Part shown: piece by piece, positions 1-7,138 of the stretch | How the letters are laid out: every line of letters begins with the position of its first letter | How positions within the stretch are numbered: position 1 is the first letter of the stretch | Origin: Deltaproteobacteria bacterium | Lineage (GTDB): Bacteria > Desulfobacterota > Anaeroferrophillalia > Anaeroferrophillales > Tharpellaceae | Direction of reading: 5' to 3' | Length of the DNA: 32,242 bases | Assembly: GCA_016938065.1 (NCBI GenBank) | Contig: JAFGVI010000043.1 | Location: 1-32,242 of the forward strand | Translations under genes and position numbers: made by a program | Notes under the pieces: generated by a model | What the model saw: the letters and a program-made list of their open reading frames with translations, nothing else | What the model was told of the DNA's origin: nothing | Database searches by the model: none

Positions 1-1
1 C

Positions 2-1276
2 GGAACCCAGTGGGGGGATGAGGGCAAAGGTAAAATCGTCGATCTGCTGACGGAGTGGGCCGAAGTTGTGGTCCGTTTTCAGGGTGGTAACAATGCCGGG
101 CATACGTTGGTGATCGAAGGGCAGCGTTACGCTCTGCATCTGATTCCTTCCGGGATTATGCGGCCTGGTAAAACCTGCGTGATCGGCAGCGGCGTGGTCG
201 TTGATCTCAAAATTCTGCTCGAAGAGATCAGAATTTTAAATGCCAAAAGTGGTCGTGATGTTCTCTCGCAGCTGGTCTTGAGCGATGAAGCCCATGTGAT
301 TCTGGAAAGCCACCGCCGCCTGGATCAGGCCCGGGAACGCCAGCGTGGCGCAGGTAAAATCGGCACCACCGGCCGCGGTATCGGCCCGGCTTATGAGAGT
401 AAGATGGCGCGCTGGGGATTACGCCTGGGTGATCTGCTGGCCCCGGATGAGGTGCTGCGGGCCCGGCTTGGCGTGCTCCTTGAACAGCATAACCGCCAGC
501 TTGAGAAAATTTACGGTGAGGAGCCGCTCCTGCTGGAGCCGATCTTGGCAGAGCTGAAAGCTGCTGGCCGGATTGTTGGCCCGGCGATCAAAAGGGTACC
601 TTACGAGCTGGCCCGTTCTCTTGAAAAAGGGGAATCGATTCTTTTCGAAGGGGCTCAGGGGACTCTGCTCGATATCGATCACGGCACCTATCCTTTCGTC
701 ACCTCATCATCAACCATGGCGGCCAATGCCTGCGCTTCCGCCGGGGTCGGGGTGACTGCGATCAACGCCGTTGTCGGTGTCGTCAAAGCCTACACCACTC
801 GGGTCGGCAGCGGTCCGTTTCCGGTGGAACTTGAGGATCAGGTCGGTGAACATTTGAGTGTCTGCGGCGGTGAAGTCGGAACCACCACCGGCCGGCCGCG
901 GCGCTGCGGCTGGCTCGATATGGTGGCCCTGCGCTATGCCGTTCTGCTCAATGGTCTAAGCAGTATTGCCTTGACCAAACTTGATGTACTTTCCGGCCTT
1001 GAGACCATCAAGGTCTGTGAAGCCTATCGTCTGCGCGGAGAGGTGATCGACTATTTCCCCTCCTCTATTGAAGATCTTGCTGTCTGCGAGCCGGTTCTGG
1101 TTGAGTTTGAAGGGTGGAATGAAGATATTTCAAAGATCCTTGACTACGACCTGCTGCCGGAAAATGCCAGAAAATATATCTCCTATATTGAAGAAAAACT
1201 GGGCATCAAAGCGATGCTGGTTTCGGTCGGACCCGATCGCGCACAGACCATAATTCGGCATAATCCGTTTCTTTGA
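2..1276 (+). CDS. purA: Adenylosuccinate synthase, 5' end cut by the window
   Basis: PurA condenses IMP and aspartate with GTP to make adenylosuccinate, the first committed step from IMP to AMP, in the cytoplasm. The frame is open from base 2 and reads GTQWGDEGKGKIVDLL, the family's N-terminal GTP-binding loop, so only about ten residues and the start codon lie outside the window. Further family motifs follow: FQGGNNAGHT, GTTGRGIGPAYESK, LFEGAQGTLLDIDHGTYPFV and the C-terminal TTTGRPRRCGWLD segment. About 424 codons are present, close to the usual 425-435. The stop is followed directly by a 13-base tandem duplication and then moaA. The identity is certain. The GTG at 68 is internal and not the real start. 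Confidence 0.97.
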   Translation, partial: GTQWGDEGKGKIVDLLTEWAEVVVRFQGGNNAGHTLVIEGQRYALHLIPSGIMRPGKTCVIGSGVVVDLKILLEEIRILNAKSGRDVLSQLVLSDEAHVILESHRRLDQARERQRGAGKIGTTGRGIGPAYESKMARWGLRLGDLLAPDEVLRARLGVLLEQHNRQLEKIYGEEPLLLEPILAELKAAGRIVGPAIKRVPYELARSLEKGESILFEGAQGTLLDIDHGTYPFVTSSSTMAANACASAGVGVTAINAVVGVVKAYTTRVGSGPFPVELEDQVGEHLSVCGGEVGTTTGRPRRCGWLDMVALRYAVLLNGLSSIALTKLDVLSGLETIKVCEAYRLRGEVIDYFPSSIEDLAVCEPVLVEFEGWNEDISKILDYDLLPENARKYISYIEEKLGIKAMLVSVGPDRAQTIIRHNPFL

Positions 1277-1300
1277 TACCTCACAGGGATACCTCACAGG
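1275..1300 (+). repeat. Perfect 13-base tandem duplication between purA and moaA
   Basis: The unit gatacctcacagg occurs twice without any gap, at 1275-1287 and 1288-1300. The first copy begins inside the purA stop codon. Each copy ends in cacagg, which can act as a weak ribosome binding site; the second lies 8 bases before the moaA ATG. This looks like a recent slippage duplication of the short purA-moaA spacer. Confidence 0.9.
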
Positions 1301-1308
1301 TTTGTCTA

Positions 1309-2301
1309 ATGTTTAAACCGGTTCTGCAGGATGGTCATAATCGACGGGTAAGCTATGTCCGGATCTCGGTTACGGATCGTTGTAATTTACGCTGCAGCTA
1401 CTGTTCCGATCCCTCTTTTTCTTTTCGCGATCGGGCAGAAATCTTAAGTTACGAAGAGATCATTCAGCTGGTTCGGGTATTGGCGACCTTGGGGGTGGAC
1501 AAGGTTCGCCTGACCGGGGGTGAGCCCCTGGTGCGCCGCCATCTTGATTCACTGATTACCCGGATCGGAGAGATTGCCGGCATTAGCGATATCAGTCTGA
1601 CGACCAACGGCGTGCTTCTGGAAAACCTTGCCCACTCCCTCTGGCATGCCGGCCTGCGGCGGATAAACATCAGTCTCGATACCCTTGATCGGCAGAAATT
1701 TGTCCGGATTACTGGGCGGGACTACTTTGACCGGGTCCGGGCCGGGATTGAAACGGCCTTGGCGGTAGGCTTCAGCCCGGTTAAAATCAACGCCGTGGTC
1801 ATGCGCGGGGTCAATGATGATGAACTGCTCGATTTTGCCCGGTTGACCCTGAAATATCCTCTGCATATCCGTTTCATTGAATATATGCCGATCGGCAGAG
1901 CTTCGACCTGGAGCGGGGCCGAGGTGGTGACTGAGGCCGAAATGCTGGAACGGATTGCGGCCGGTCTGGGCAGGCTGGAACCGGTTGCTGCCGCCTCAAG
2001 TGGTCCGGCCCGTCTCTATCGGATAGCAGGGGCGCCGGGACGGATCGGGGTGATTGCGGCCATGAGCAACCATTTCTGTGCAACCTGCAACCGGATTCGG
2101 GTAACGGCTGATGGTCGTCTGCGGCCCTGTCTACTCTCCGATAATGAATTCGACCTGAAAGGGGTTCTGCATGGCGGCGGTGATTTTGCGAAGATTGCAG
2201 CGCTTGTCCGGCAGGCTGTGGCCGGGAAGTCGGCGGCGCATGAAATGGCCTGTAATGCCGAACGGAAATGTGCTCGGATGATGTCGACAATCGGTGGTTG
2301 A
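1309..2301 (+). CDS. moaA: GTP 3',8-cyclase (molybdenum cofactor synthesis protein A)
   Basis: MoaA is a radical SAM enzyme. With MoaC it turns GTP into cyclic pyranopterin monophosphate, the first step of molybdenum cofactor synthesis. From the ATG at 1309 the protein has 330 residues. The SAM-binding cluster is CNLRCSYC (Cys25, Cys29, Cys32), followed by the GGEPLVRR motif. A second iron-sulfur site is visible near the C-terminus as CATCNRIRV with a further Cys in LRPCL. The protein ends in Gly-Gly, which MoaA needs for activity. An in-frame TTG at 1273 would overlap purA, but the ATG gives the normal family start. The stop overlaps the start region of moaC, so the two are probably translationally coupled. 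Confidence 0.95.
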   Translation: MFKPVLQDGHNRRVSYVRISVTDRCNLRCSYCSDPSFSFRDRAEILSYEEIIQLVRVLATLGVDKVRLTGGEPLVRRHLDSLITRIGEIAGISDISLTTNGVLLENLAHSLWHAGLRRINISLDTLDRQKFVRITGRDYFDRVRAGIETALAVGFSPVKINAVVMRGVNDDELLDFARLTLKYPLHIRFIEYMPIGRASTWSGAEVVTEAEMLERIAAGLGRLEPVAAASSGPARLYRIAGAPGRIGVIAAMSNHFCATCNRIRVTADGRLRPCLLSDNEFDLKGVLHGGGDFAKIAALVRQAVAGKSAAHEMACNAERKCARMMSTIGG

Positions 2302-2302
2302 A

Positions 2303-3094
2303 ATGCTTAAGTTAAGTCATCTTGATGGGCGCGGGCAGGCGGTCATGGTTGATGTCGGCGGCAAGCCGGTAACGCATCGATATGCCCGGGCCTGGGGGCG
2401 CCTCTCGCTGGCCCCGGCCACCCTGCGGAAGATAACCTCGCAGCAGATGGCCAAAGGTGATGTCTTTGGCGCCGCTCGTCTGGCCGGGATTATGGCGGCC
2501 AAAAGAACCGGGGAGCTGATTCCTCTCTGTCATCCGCTGCCCCTTTCCTATGTCGGGGTTGAACTGGTTCCCCTCTTTTCCCAGTCTGCTGTTGTGATTG
2601 TCGCCGAAGCCGCCCTGGCCGGGCAGACAGGGATTGAGATGGAGGCCTTGACGGCTGTGACCATGGCCGGGCTGACAGTCTATGATATGTGTAAAGCGAT
2701 TGATAAATCGATGAGTCTGAGCGCAGTTGCCCTGCTGGAAAAAAAGGGGGGACGCAGCGGCCACTATATCGCCGCGGAGTGTTCCCGCTTGCTGGCGGAG
2801 GTCGATAGAACTGAGCTTGACAGTGAGAGTCTGGTTTTCTGGCGCGGCGGGGCCCGGGGCGAGCTTGAATTTCATCTGGAGAAGGCCAATGGCCCGCTGC
2901 TGGCCCGGGCTGCCGGGGGAGCAGATCTGCTTTCCCTGGAGAAGTGTTCAGCGGCCGATAAAGTGGTGGTGCTCGGAAGCTGCCTGCTGCGGGCGGAGTC
3001 GGGGACGGCGGCCGGCAATCCTGAGCGCGGCTGTCTGCAGGTTGTCAAGCCGGGAGTTGTTGATGCCGAGGCCCTTTTTGCCGTGCTGGGCTGA
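2303..3094 (+). CDS. moaC: Cyclic pyranopterin monophosphate synthase with C-terminal extension
   Basis: MoaC acts after MoaA and forms cyclic pyranopterin monophosphate. Residues 1 to about 158 carry the whole family pattern: MVDVGGK, KGDVFGAARLAGI, IPLCHPLPLS, GIEMEALTAVT, YDMCKAIDKSM and KKGGRSGHY, including the lysines and His needed for catalysis. A normal MoaC stops there. This one runs on for roughly 100 residues (about 160-263) that I do not recognise and that contain two cysteines in LEKCSAADK and GSCLLRAE. The ATG at 2303 matches the family N-terminus; a GTG at 2294 is also in frame and lies inside moaA. The extension is in the same frame with no stop, so it is a real part of the open frame unless there is a sequencing error. 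Confidence 0.93.
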   Translation: MLKLSHLDGRGQAVMVDVGGKPVTHRYARAWGRLSLAPATLRKITSQQMAKGDVFGAARLAGIMAAKRTGELIPLCHPLPLSYVGVELVPLFSQSAVVIVAEAALAGQTGIEMEALTAVTMAGLTVYDMCKAIDKSMSLSAVALLEKKGGRSGHYIAAECSRLLAEVDRTELDSESLVFWRGGARGELEFHLEKANGPLLARAAGGADLLSLEKCSAADKVVVLGSCLLRAESGTAAGNPERGCLQVVKPGVVDAEALFAVLG

Positions 3095-3126
3095 AAGGTC
3101 AGTTTCATCAGGAAGAGGAGGTTTCT

Positions 3127-3573
3127 GTGAGCAGGAAAAGGGATGAAACTTTTGATATACTCTTCTCCATGAAAAACAAGATGGATCGTTTTTTTTCCGG
3201 GGCTGAGTCGGGGCCAGTCTCTTTCACGCAGCAGCCGGTTCTGCACTGGTCGCCATCCGTCGACCTTTTTGATTGCGGAGATGAGTATCGGCTTATGGTC
3301 GAGGTGCCGGGAATCGAGAAGGAGGAGATTGATCTGGCTGTCTACGCCGACAAGGTGGTCATCAAAGGTTCCCGAGATGATGATTACGACGTTGGCGGCG
3401 TGCATGCAGTGCTCTGTATGGAGAGGGTCTGCGGTCGTTTTGAGCGGGTTATCCTGCTGCCCGATCCGGTCGATGCGGAACGGGTCAGAGCGGTGCTGAA
3501 AAATGGAGTTCTGACGGTTTTACTGACCAAGCAGCTTGTCGAAGTCGGCAAGAAAAGCATTGTCATAAAATAA
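3127..3573 (+). CDS. Small heat-shock protein, Hsp20/alpha-crystallin family
   Basis: Small heat-shock proteins are ATP-independent holdases that bind unfolding proteins and form large oligomers. This 148-residue protein has an N-terminal arm of about 45 residues, then an alpha-crystallin domain beginning at SPSVDLFDCGDEYRL, with VEVPGIEKEEIDL and the signature GVLTVLLTK near the C-terminus. It ends in KSIVIK, an I-X-I type motif used for oligomer contacts. The start is a GTG with a strong aggaagaggagg site just upstream. It sits 32 bases after moaC and 9 bases before ispE, so it is probably read through from the moa genes. I see no heat-shock promoter in the short spacer. Confidence 0.92.
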   Translation: MSRKRDETFDILFSMKNKMDRFFSGAESGPVSFTQQPVLHWSPSVDLFDCGDEYRLMVEVPGIEKEEIDLAVYADKVVIKGSRDDDYDVGGVHAVLCMERVCGRFERVILLPDPVDAERVRAVLKNGVLTVLLTKQLVEVGKKSIVIK

Positions 3574-3582
3574 CTTTCCGGC

Positions 3583-4482
3583 ATGTCCTCTTATTCCGCC
3601 TTTATTCAGACCCCTGCAAAAGTCAATCTCGGCCTTAAAATTGTCTGTCGGCGTGCTGACGGCTACCACGACATCCATACCGTAATGGAGCCGATAACCC
3701 TGGCCGATTCTCTCTACTGTGAATTTACCGAGGGTCGGCGTAACCGTTTTGTGATGCAGTGTCCGCAGCTTGCGAATCTGGATCCCGCTGATAATCTGGT
3801 GGTCAGAGCTGCACGCCTGATCTTCGGAATGGCGCAAGAACAAGGTTGCCGGCTGAGTGGGAGCTGGAATTTTTTTCTGGATAAAAAAATTCCTTTCGGG
3901 GCCGGACTGGGCGGCGGAAGCAGCAACGCGGCCGGGGTTGTCAGGTTGTTTGACAAATTTTATGGACTGCACCTGAGCTCTGCGGATCTTTGTCGGGCGG
4001 CTGCGGCAATCGGTGCCGATGTCCCTTTTTTTATCAACCCTGAACTCTCCCTGGTTGAAGGCATAGGTGACCGGATTACACCGCTGGGGCGTGCCCGTCC
4101 GCGTTATTATCTGCTTGTCAAACCCCCTTTTCCCATCAATACGGCCTGGGCCTATGCGGCGCTTCAGGCAGGAGAGGCTCGTTGTCCGGTAGAATATGAT
4201 TGCGAGCAGTTTAAAGCCGGCGCAATCGCTGACGGCTATGCGCTGGAGAATGATTTTGAAGCTGCCGTAATGACTCACCATCCTCTGCTGGCCGAGTTGA
4301 AGCAGTGGCTCTTGCGCCAGAGCGGCGTCCTTGGCGCCCTGATGAGCGGCAGCGGCTCGGTGGTTTATGCCGTTTTTGCCGATTTGCCGGCGGCGATTGA
4401 GGCTGAAACTGCCGCCCGTCGACAATTTGCCGGGCTCGGCTGCCGTTTTTTTCTGGCGCGAAACCTGATTACTTTTACTTGA
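3583..4482 (+). CDS. ispE: 4-diphosphocytidyl-2-C-methyl-D-erythritol kinase
   Basis: IspE phosphorylates CDP-methylerythritol with ATP in the non-mevalonate (MEP) isoprenoid pathway. The 299-residue protein is a GHMP kinase: the substrate-binding start is TPAKVNLGLKIVCRRADGYH, the ATP loop is PFGAGLGGGSSNAAG (near residue 105), and the C-terminal GHMP motif is LMSGSGSVVYAVF. Length fits the family (about 280-310). The stretch ispE, tRNA-Gln, prs, rplY, pth is a conserved order in many Desulfobacterota, which supports the call. Confidence 0.96.
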   Translation: MSSYSAFIQTPAKVNLGLKIVCRRADGYHDIHTVMEPITLADSLYCEFTEGRRNRFVMQCPQLANLDPADNLVVRAARLIFGMAQEQGCRLSGSWNFFLDKKIPFGAGLGGGSSNAAGVVRLFDKFYGLHLSSADLCRAAAAIGADVPFFINPELSLVEGIGDRITPLGRARPRYYLLVKPPFPINTAWAYAALQAGEARCPVEYDCEQFKAGAIADGYALENDFEAAVMTHHPLLAELKQWLLRQSGVLGALMSGSGSVVYAVFADLPAAIEAETAARRQFAGLGCRFFLARNLITFT

Positions 4483-4532
4483 GCCGGTGTCTGTTTGCGG
4501 AAAAATAAAACAAGATCGACTTCATAACATGC

Positions 4533-4561
4533 TTGACTTGTGCCGCCTTTTTCTATATTAG
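4533..4561 (+). promoter_or_regulatory. Probable sigma-70 promoter of tRNA-Gln (and prs)
   Basis: A TTGACT box at 4533-4538 is followed by tatatta, giving either TATATT after 15 bases or TATTAG after 17. It lies about 30 bases ahead of the tRNA and after the ispE stop. The transcript may continue into prs because no terminator is visible between them. Confidence 0.5.
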
Positions 4562-4590
4562 GGGCGGGTCTTTTTACAGAGCCTTTTTGT

Positions 4591-4665
4591 AGGGGTGTCG
4601 TCAAGCGGCAAGACACAGGCTTTTGATGCCTGCATTCGTAGGTTCGAATCCTACCGCCCCTGCCA
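4591..4665 (+). tRNA. tRNA-Gln (anticodon TTG)
   Basis: A full cloverleaf can be drawn. The acceptor stem is AGGGGTG with CGCCCCT. The anticodon stem CAGGC/GCCTG holds the loop ttttgat with TTG at 4623-4625. The T-stem GTAGG/CCTAC holds ttcgaat. The discriminator is G and CCA is encoded. The overall sequence resembles bacterial glutamine tRNAs. The TTG anticodon reads CAA and, by wobble, CAG. Confidence 0.96.
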
Positions 4666-4736
4666 GCTTTGACGTCTGGTTGCTCTTCCGGCATGGGTAG
4701 ACAATATATTTTATTCAATATTGGCGTAACATTATT

Positions 4737-5675
4737 ATGGAACGACTGAAAATTTTCGGCGGTAACTCCAATCCGTTGCTGACCAATGCGCTGTGTAATG
4801 ACCTGTGTGAGCCTCTGAGTAAAGGGGTCGTCAAGCGCTTCAGCGACGGCGAGATTATGGTCGAACTGCATGAGAGCATGCGCGGTATGCATGTCTTTGT
4901 GATTCAGTCGACCTCAGATCCGGTTAACGCCAATCTGATGGAACTGCTGATCATTATTGATGCTTTAAAGCGGGCCTCGGCGGCTGAGATTACCGCGGTG
5001 ATTCCCTATTACGGCTACGCCCGGCAGGATCGCAAGGTGGCGCCCCGGGCTCCGATTACGGCCAAACTGGTAGCTGATCTGCTGACGGTTGCCGGAGCCC
5101 AGCGGGTATTGACGGTCGATCTGCATGCGGGCCAGATTCAGGGCTTTTTTGATATTCCGGTGGATCATCTTTATGCTTCACCGGTGCTTCTCGACTACGT
5201 TAAAAATCATCTCAAAGGTGATCTGGTCGTCGTTTCGCCGGATGCCGGCGGGGTTGAGCGGGCCCGTTCCTTCGCCAAAAAGCTGAAGCTTTCGCTGGCG
5301 ATTATTGACAAGCGCCGAAGCGGCCCCAACGTCATGGAAGTTATGAACGTAATCGGCGAGATTGAGGGCAAGACGGCGATTCTGCTCGATGATATGATTG
5401 ATACTGCGGGAACCCTGACCCAGGCGGCAGATGCTCTGGTCGAAAAAGGAGCGGCTGCAGTCTACGGGCTGGCAACGCACGGTGTTCTTTCCGGTCCGGC
5501 GATTGAGCGGATTCAGAAGTCACGACTCGAAAAGGTGATCATCACGGACACGATTCCTCCTAATGATCGGACCAAAGCCTGTGAAAAAATTGAGGTTCTT
5601 TCGGTTTCTTCACTGCTGGCCGACGCCATAAAAAGAATCTATTTCGGTGATTCTGTGAGTGCTTTATTTGGCTAG
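4737..5675 (+). CDS. prs: Ribose-phosphate pyrophosphokinase
   Basis: Prs makes PRPP from ribose 5-phosphate and ATP for purine, pyrimidine, histidine, tryptophan and NAD synthesis. The 312-residue protein is of standard length. It starts with LKIFGGNSNP and has the ATP/Mg region VIPYYGYARQDRK, the DLHAGQIQGFF segment and the PRPP-binding loop DDMIDTAGTLTQA near residue 220. It follows tRNA-Gln by about 70 bases. An AT-rich stretch (acaatatattttattcaata) lies just before the ATG and could help initiation, but no clear promoter is seen there. Confidence 0.97.
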   Translation: MERLKIFGGNSNPLLTNALCNDLCEPLSKGVVKRFSDGEIMVELHESMRGMHVFVIQSTSDPVNANLMELLIIIDALKRASAAEITAVIPYYGYARQDRKVAPRAPITAKLVADLLTVAGAQRVLTVDLHAGQIQGFFDIPVDHLYASPVLLDYVKNHLKGDLVVVSPDAGGVERARSFAKKLKLSLAIIDKRRSGPNVMEVMNVIGEIEGKTAILLDDMIDTAGTLTQAADALVEKGAAAVYGLATHGVLSGPAIERIQKSRLEKVIITDTIPPNDRTKACEKIEVLSVSSLLADAIKRIYFGDSVSALFG

Positions 5676-5707
5676 AGTCTGGCGAAAATTTTGCGTTCCA
5701 GTCACGG

Positions 5708-5736
5708 TTTACAATTAAGAGCCTTGCTTTTATTAA
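5708..5736 (+). promoter_or_regulatory. Probable sigma-70 promoter of rplY
   Basis: TTTACA at 5708-5713 and TATTAA at 5731-5736 are separated by exactly 17 bases. They match the consensus at 5 and 4 of 6 positions. Transcription would begin near 5743, just before the leader hairpin. Confidence 0.6.
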
Positions 5737-5752
5737 TAATTCAGTTGTGTGA

Positions 5753-5772
5753 AATATCGGTGCGCCGATATT
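5753..5772 (+). promoter_or_regulatory. Leader hairpin upstream of rplY
   Basis: AATATCGG at 5753-5760 and CCGATATT at 5765-5772 form a perfect 8-base-pair stem with the four-base loop tgcg. It sits at the 5' end of the predicted rplY transcript and ends about 12 bases before the strong aaggagg ribosome binding site. It could stabilise the messenger or be a protein-binding site; a link to L25 autoregulation is only a guess. Confidence 0.5.
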
Positions 5773-5802
5773 CTTTATTGTGCTAAGGAGGATACAAAGG
5801 TT

Positions 5803-6402
5803 ATGGCAATTGCGGAATTAGCAGTTGAAACAAGAACACAAAGCGGTAAGGGTGTTGCCCGTAGATTACGGAGCAAAGGTAAGGTGCCGGCCGTCCGCTA
5901 TGGCAGAGAGTGCCCGGTAACCCATTATACCGTTGATCGCAACGCTCTCGATCGACTTTTAAGCAGCGGCAGTTCATCACTGGTGGCCCTGGCAGTGGAT
6001 GGCGCCGCAGTGAGTGATGAGCTCCTGTCAATCGTCAAGGATATTCAGCATGATCCTGTAAGCGGCAAGATTATTCATGCCGATTTTTACGGAGTGCGTT
6101 ACGGTGAACTGCTGCACGTCGAAGTTCCGCTGGTTTTTGTCGGCAAGGCGATCGGTGTGGCCGAAGGCGGCCTGCTGCAGCCGGCTCGGCGCGAGCTTGA
6201 AATAAAATGTCTCCCTCGTAAGATACCTGAGCATATTGAGGTCGATGTGACCTCCTTGGGTATGGGTGAGTCGATTCATGTCAAGGATCTTAAAGTCGAA
6301 GGGGTTGAGTTTGTCTGTACGACAAACTTCACGATTGTTTCGGTGCAGAATGTTGCCGGTGGGGCCCTGGAATCCAGCGAAGAAGAGGAAGCTAAAGCAT
6401 AA
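5803..6402 (+). CDS. rplY: 50S ribosomal protein L25 (Ctc form)
   Basis: L25 binds 5S rRNA in the large ribosomal subunit. From the ATG at 5803 the protein has 199 residues, the long Ctc form with an N-terminal 5S-binding domain (about 1-95, beginning AELAVETRTQSGKGVARRLR, with GKVPAVRYGRE) and a C-terminal beta domain. It ends in an acidic tail, SSEEEEAKA. The ATG is preceded by a strong aaggagg site; the longer frame from 5749 would cover the leader hairpin and has no such site. It is followed closely by pth, the usual partner. Confidence 0.95.
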   Translation: MAIAELAVETRTQSGKGVARRLRSKGKVPAVRYGRECPVTHYTVDRNALDRLLSSGSSSLVALAVDGAAVSDELLSIVKDIQHDPVSGKIIHADFYGVRYGELLHVEVPLVFVGKAIGVAEGGLLQPARRELEIKCLPRKIPEHIEVDVTSLGMGESIHVKDLKVEGVEFVCTTNFTIVSVQNVAGGALESSEEEEAKA

Positions 6403-6455
6403 TAAATCGCACAGATTCGTTTGCCGGGCCGGGCCTGGCGCCCGCTAGAGACTGT

Positions 6456-7037
6456 TTGATTGTGGGTTTGGGCAACCCCGGTCCGCGGTATAATTTAACT
6501 CGACATAATTTAGGTTTTTTACTGCTTGACGCTCTGCAGGGGTCGTCAGCGGCATTCACTCCGTTTGTCTGGCGGCATGATTGTCGGGCTGAAATAAGTT
6601 TCGGCCGGTTGGAAGAGAAAACAGTCTTTCTGGTTAAACCGCAAACCTTCATGAATCTCAGTGGCGCCGCGGTTCAGGCCGTAGTCGAGTCAGGTTTATG
6701 TTCGGCCGTACCGGAGCGGATGATTGTGGTGCACGATGACCTTGATCTTGCGCTGGGGCGCATCAAACTGAAAAAAAGCGGCGGAGACGGCGGGCACAAT
6801 GGGCTCAAGTCAATTATCGAATCCCTCGGCCGGGCTGATTTTGTTCGCTTGAGACTGGGCATTGGCTCTGCCTTGCGTCGCCGGGATACGATAGATTATG
6901 TTCTCTCAGATTTCAGCGAGGAAGAATTACCACTGCTTTCTGAAGTTCTTAAACAGGGCGTACACGCCCTTCGGCTGATGCTCACAGACGGCGTGGAGCA
7001 GGCCATGAATCAGGTCAACCGGCGGGCAGCCGGCTGA
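6456..7037 (+). CDS. pth: Peptidyl-tRNA hydrolase
   Basis: Pth releases peptides from peptidyl-tRNAs that fall off the ribosome. The 193-residue protein has the family core: IVGLGNPGPRYNLTRHNLGF with the catalytic His in TRHN, KPQTFMNLSG, HDDLDL and GGDGGHNGLKSI. The start is uncertain: the first in-frame initiator is a TTG at 6456 with only a weak agag site, and a GTG at 6462 would remove two more residues. Most homologues have a few residues before IVGLGNPG, so the TTG is the better choice. It lies 53 bases after rplY. Confidence 0.94.
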   Translation: MIVGLGNPGPRYNLTRHNLGFLLLDALQGSSAAFTPFVWRHDCRAEISFGRLEEKTVFLVKPQTFMNLSGAAVQAVVESGLCSAVPERMIVVHDDLDLALGRIKLKKSGGDGGHNGLKSIIESLGRADFVRLRLGIGSALRRRDTIDYVLSDFSEEELPLLSEVLKQGVHALRLMLTDGVEQAMNQVNRRAAG

Positions 7038-7048
7038 CCTGAGCAACG

Positions 7049-7077
7049 ATACTTTGCAATAGTATGCAGTATTTTTT
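7049..7077 (+). terminator. Possible weak terminator after pth
   Basis: ATACT, a two-base bulge and GCA pair with TGCAGTAT around the loop atagta, and the stem runs straight into TTTTTT. The stem is AT-rich and bulged, so strength is doubtful. It overlaps the predicted hppA promoter. Confidence 0.4.
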
Positions 7078-7082
7078 ATAGT
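7054..7082 (+). promoter_or_regulatory. Probable sigma-70 promoter of hppA
   Basis: TTGCAA at 7054-7059 and TATAGT at 7077-7082 are 17 bases apart. The -10 box matches 5 of 6 positions and the -35 box 4 of 6. It is 57 bases ahead of the hppA start. Confidence 0.55.
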
Positions 7083-7138
7083 TGGTATTTAAAGTTTAAC
7101 GCTAACCAAAAACGCTTTACCAAAAAAGGAGGGAATGT

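Noticed and set aside
3520-4425. Open frame of 301 codons on the minus strand opposite ispE
   Set aside because: ispE has all GHMP kinase motifs; the antisense product has no recognisable domain.
5683-5694. AT-rich palindrome-like gcgaaaattttgcg after prs as a terminator
   Set aside because: Only AAAATTTT is truly symmetric, there is no GC stem and no T run.
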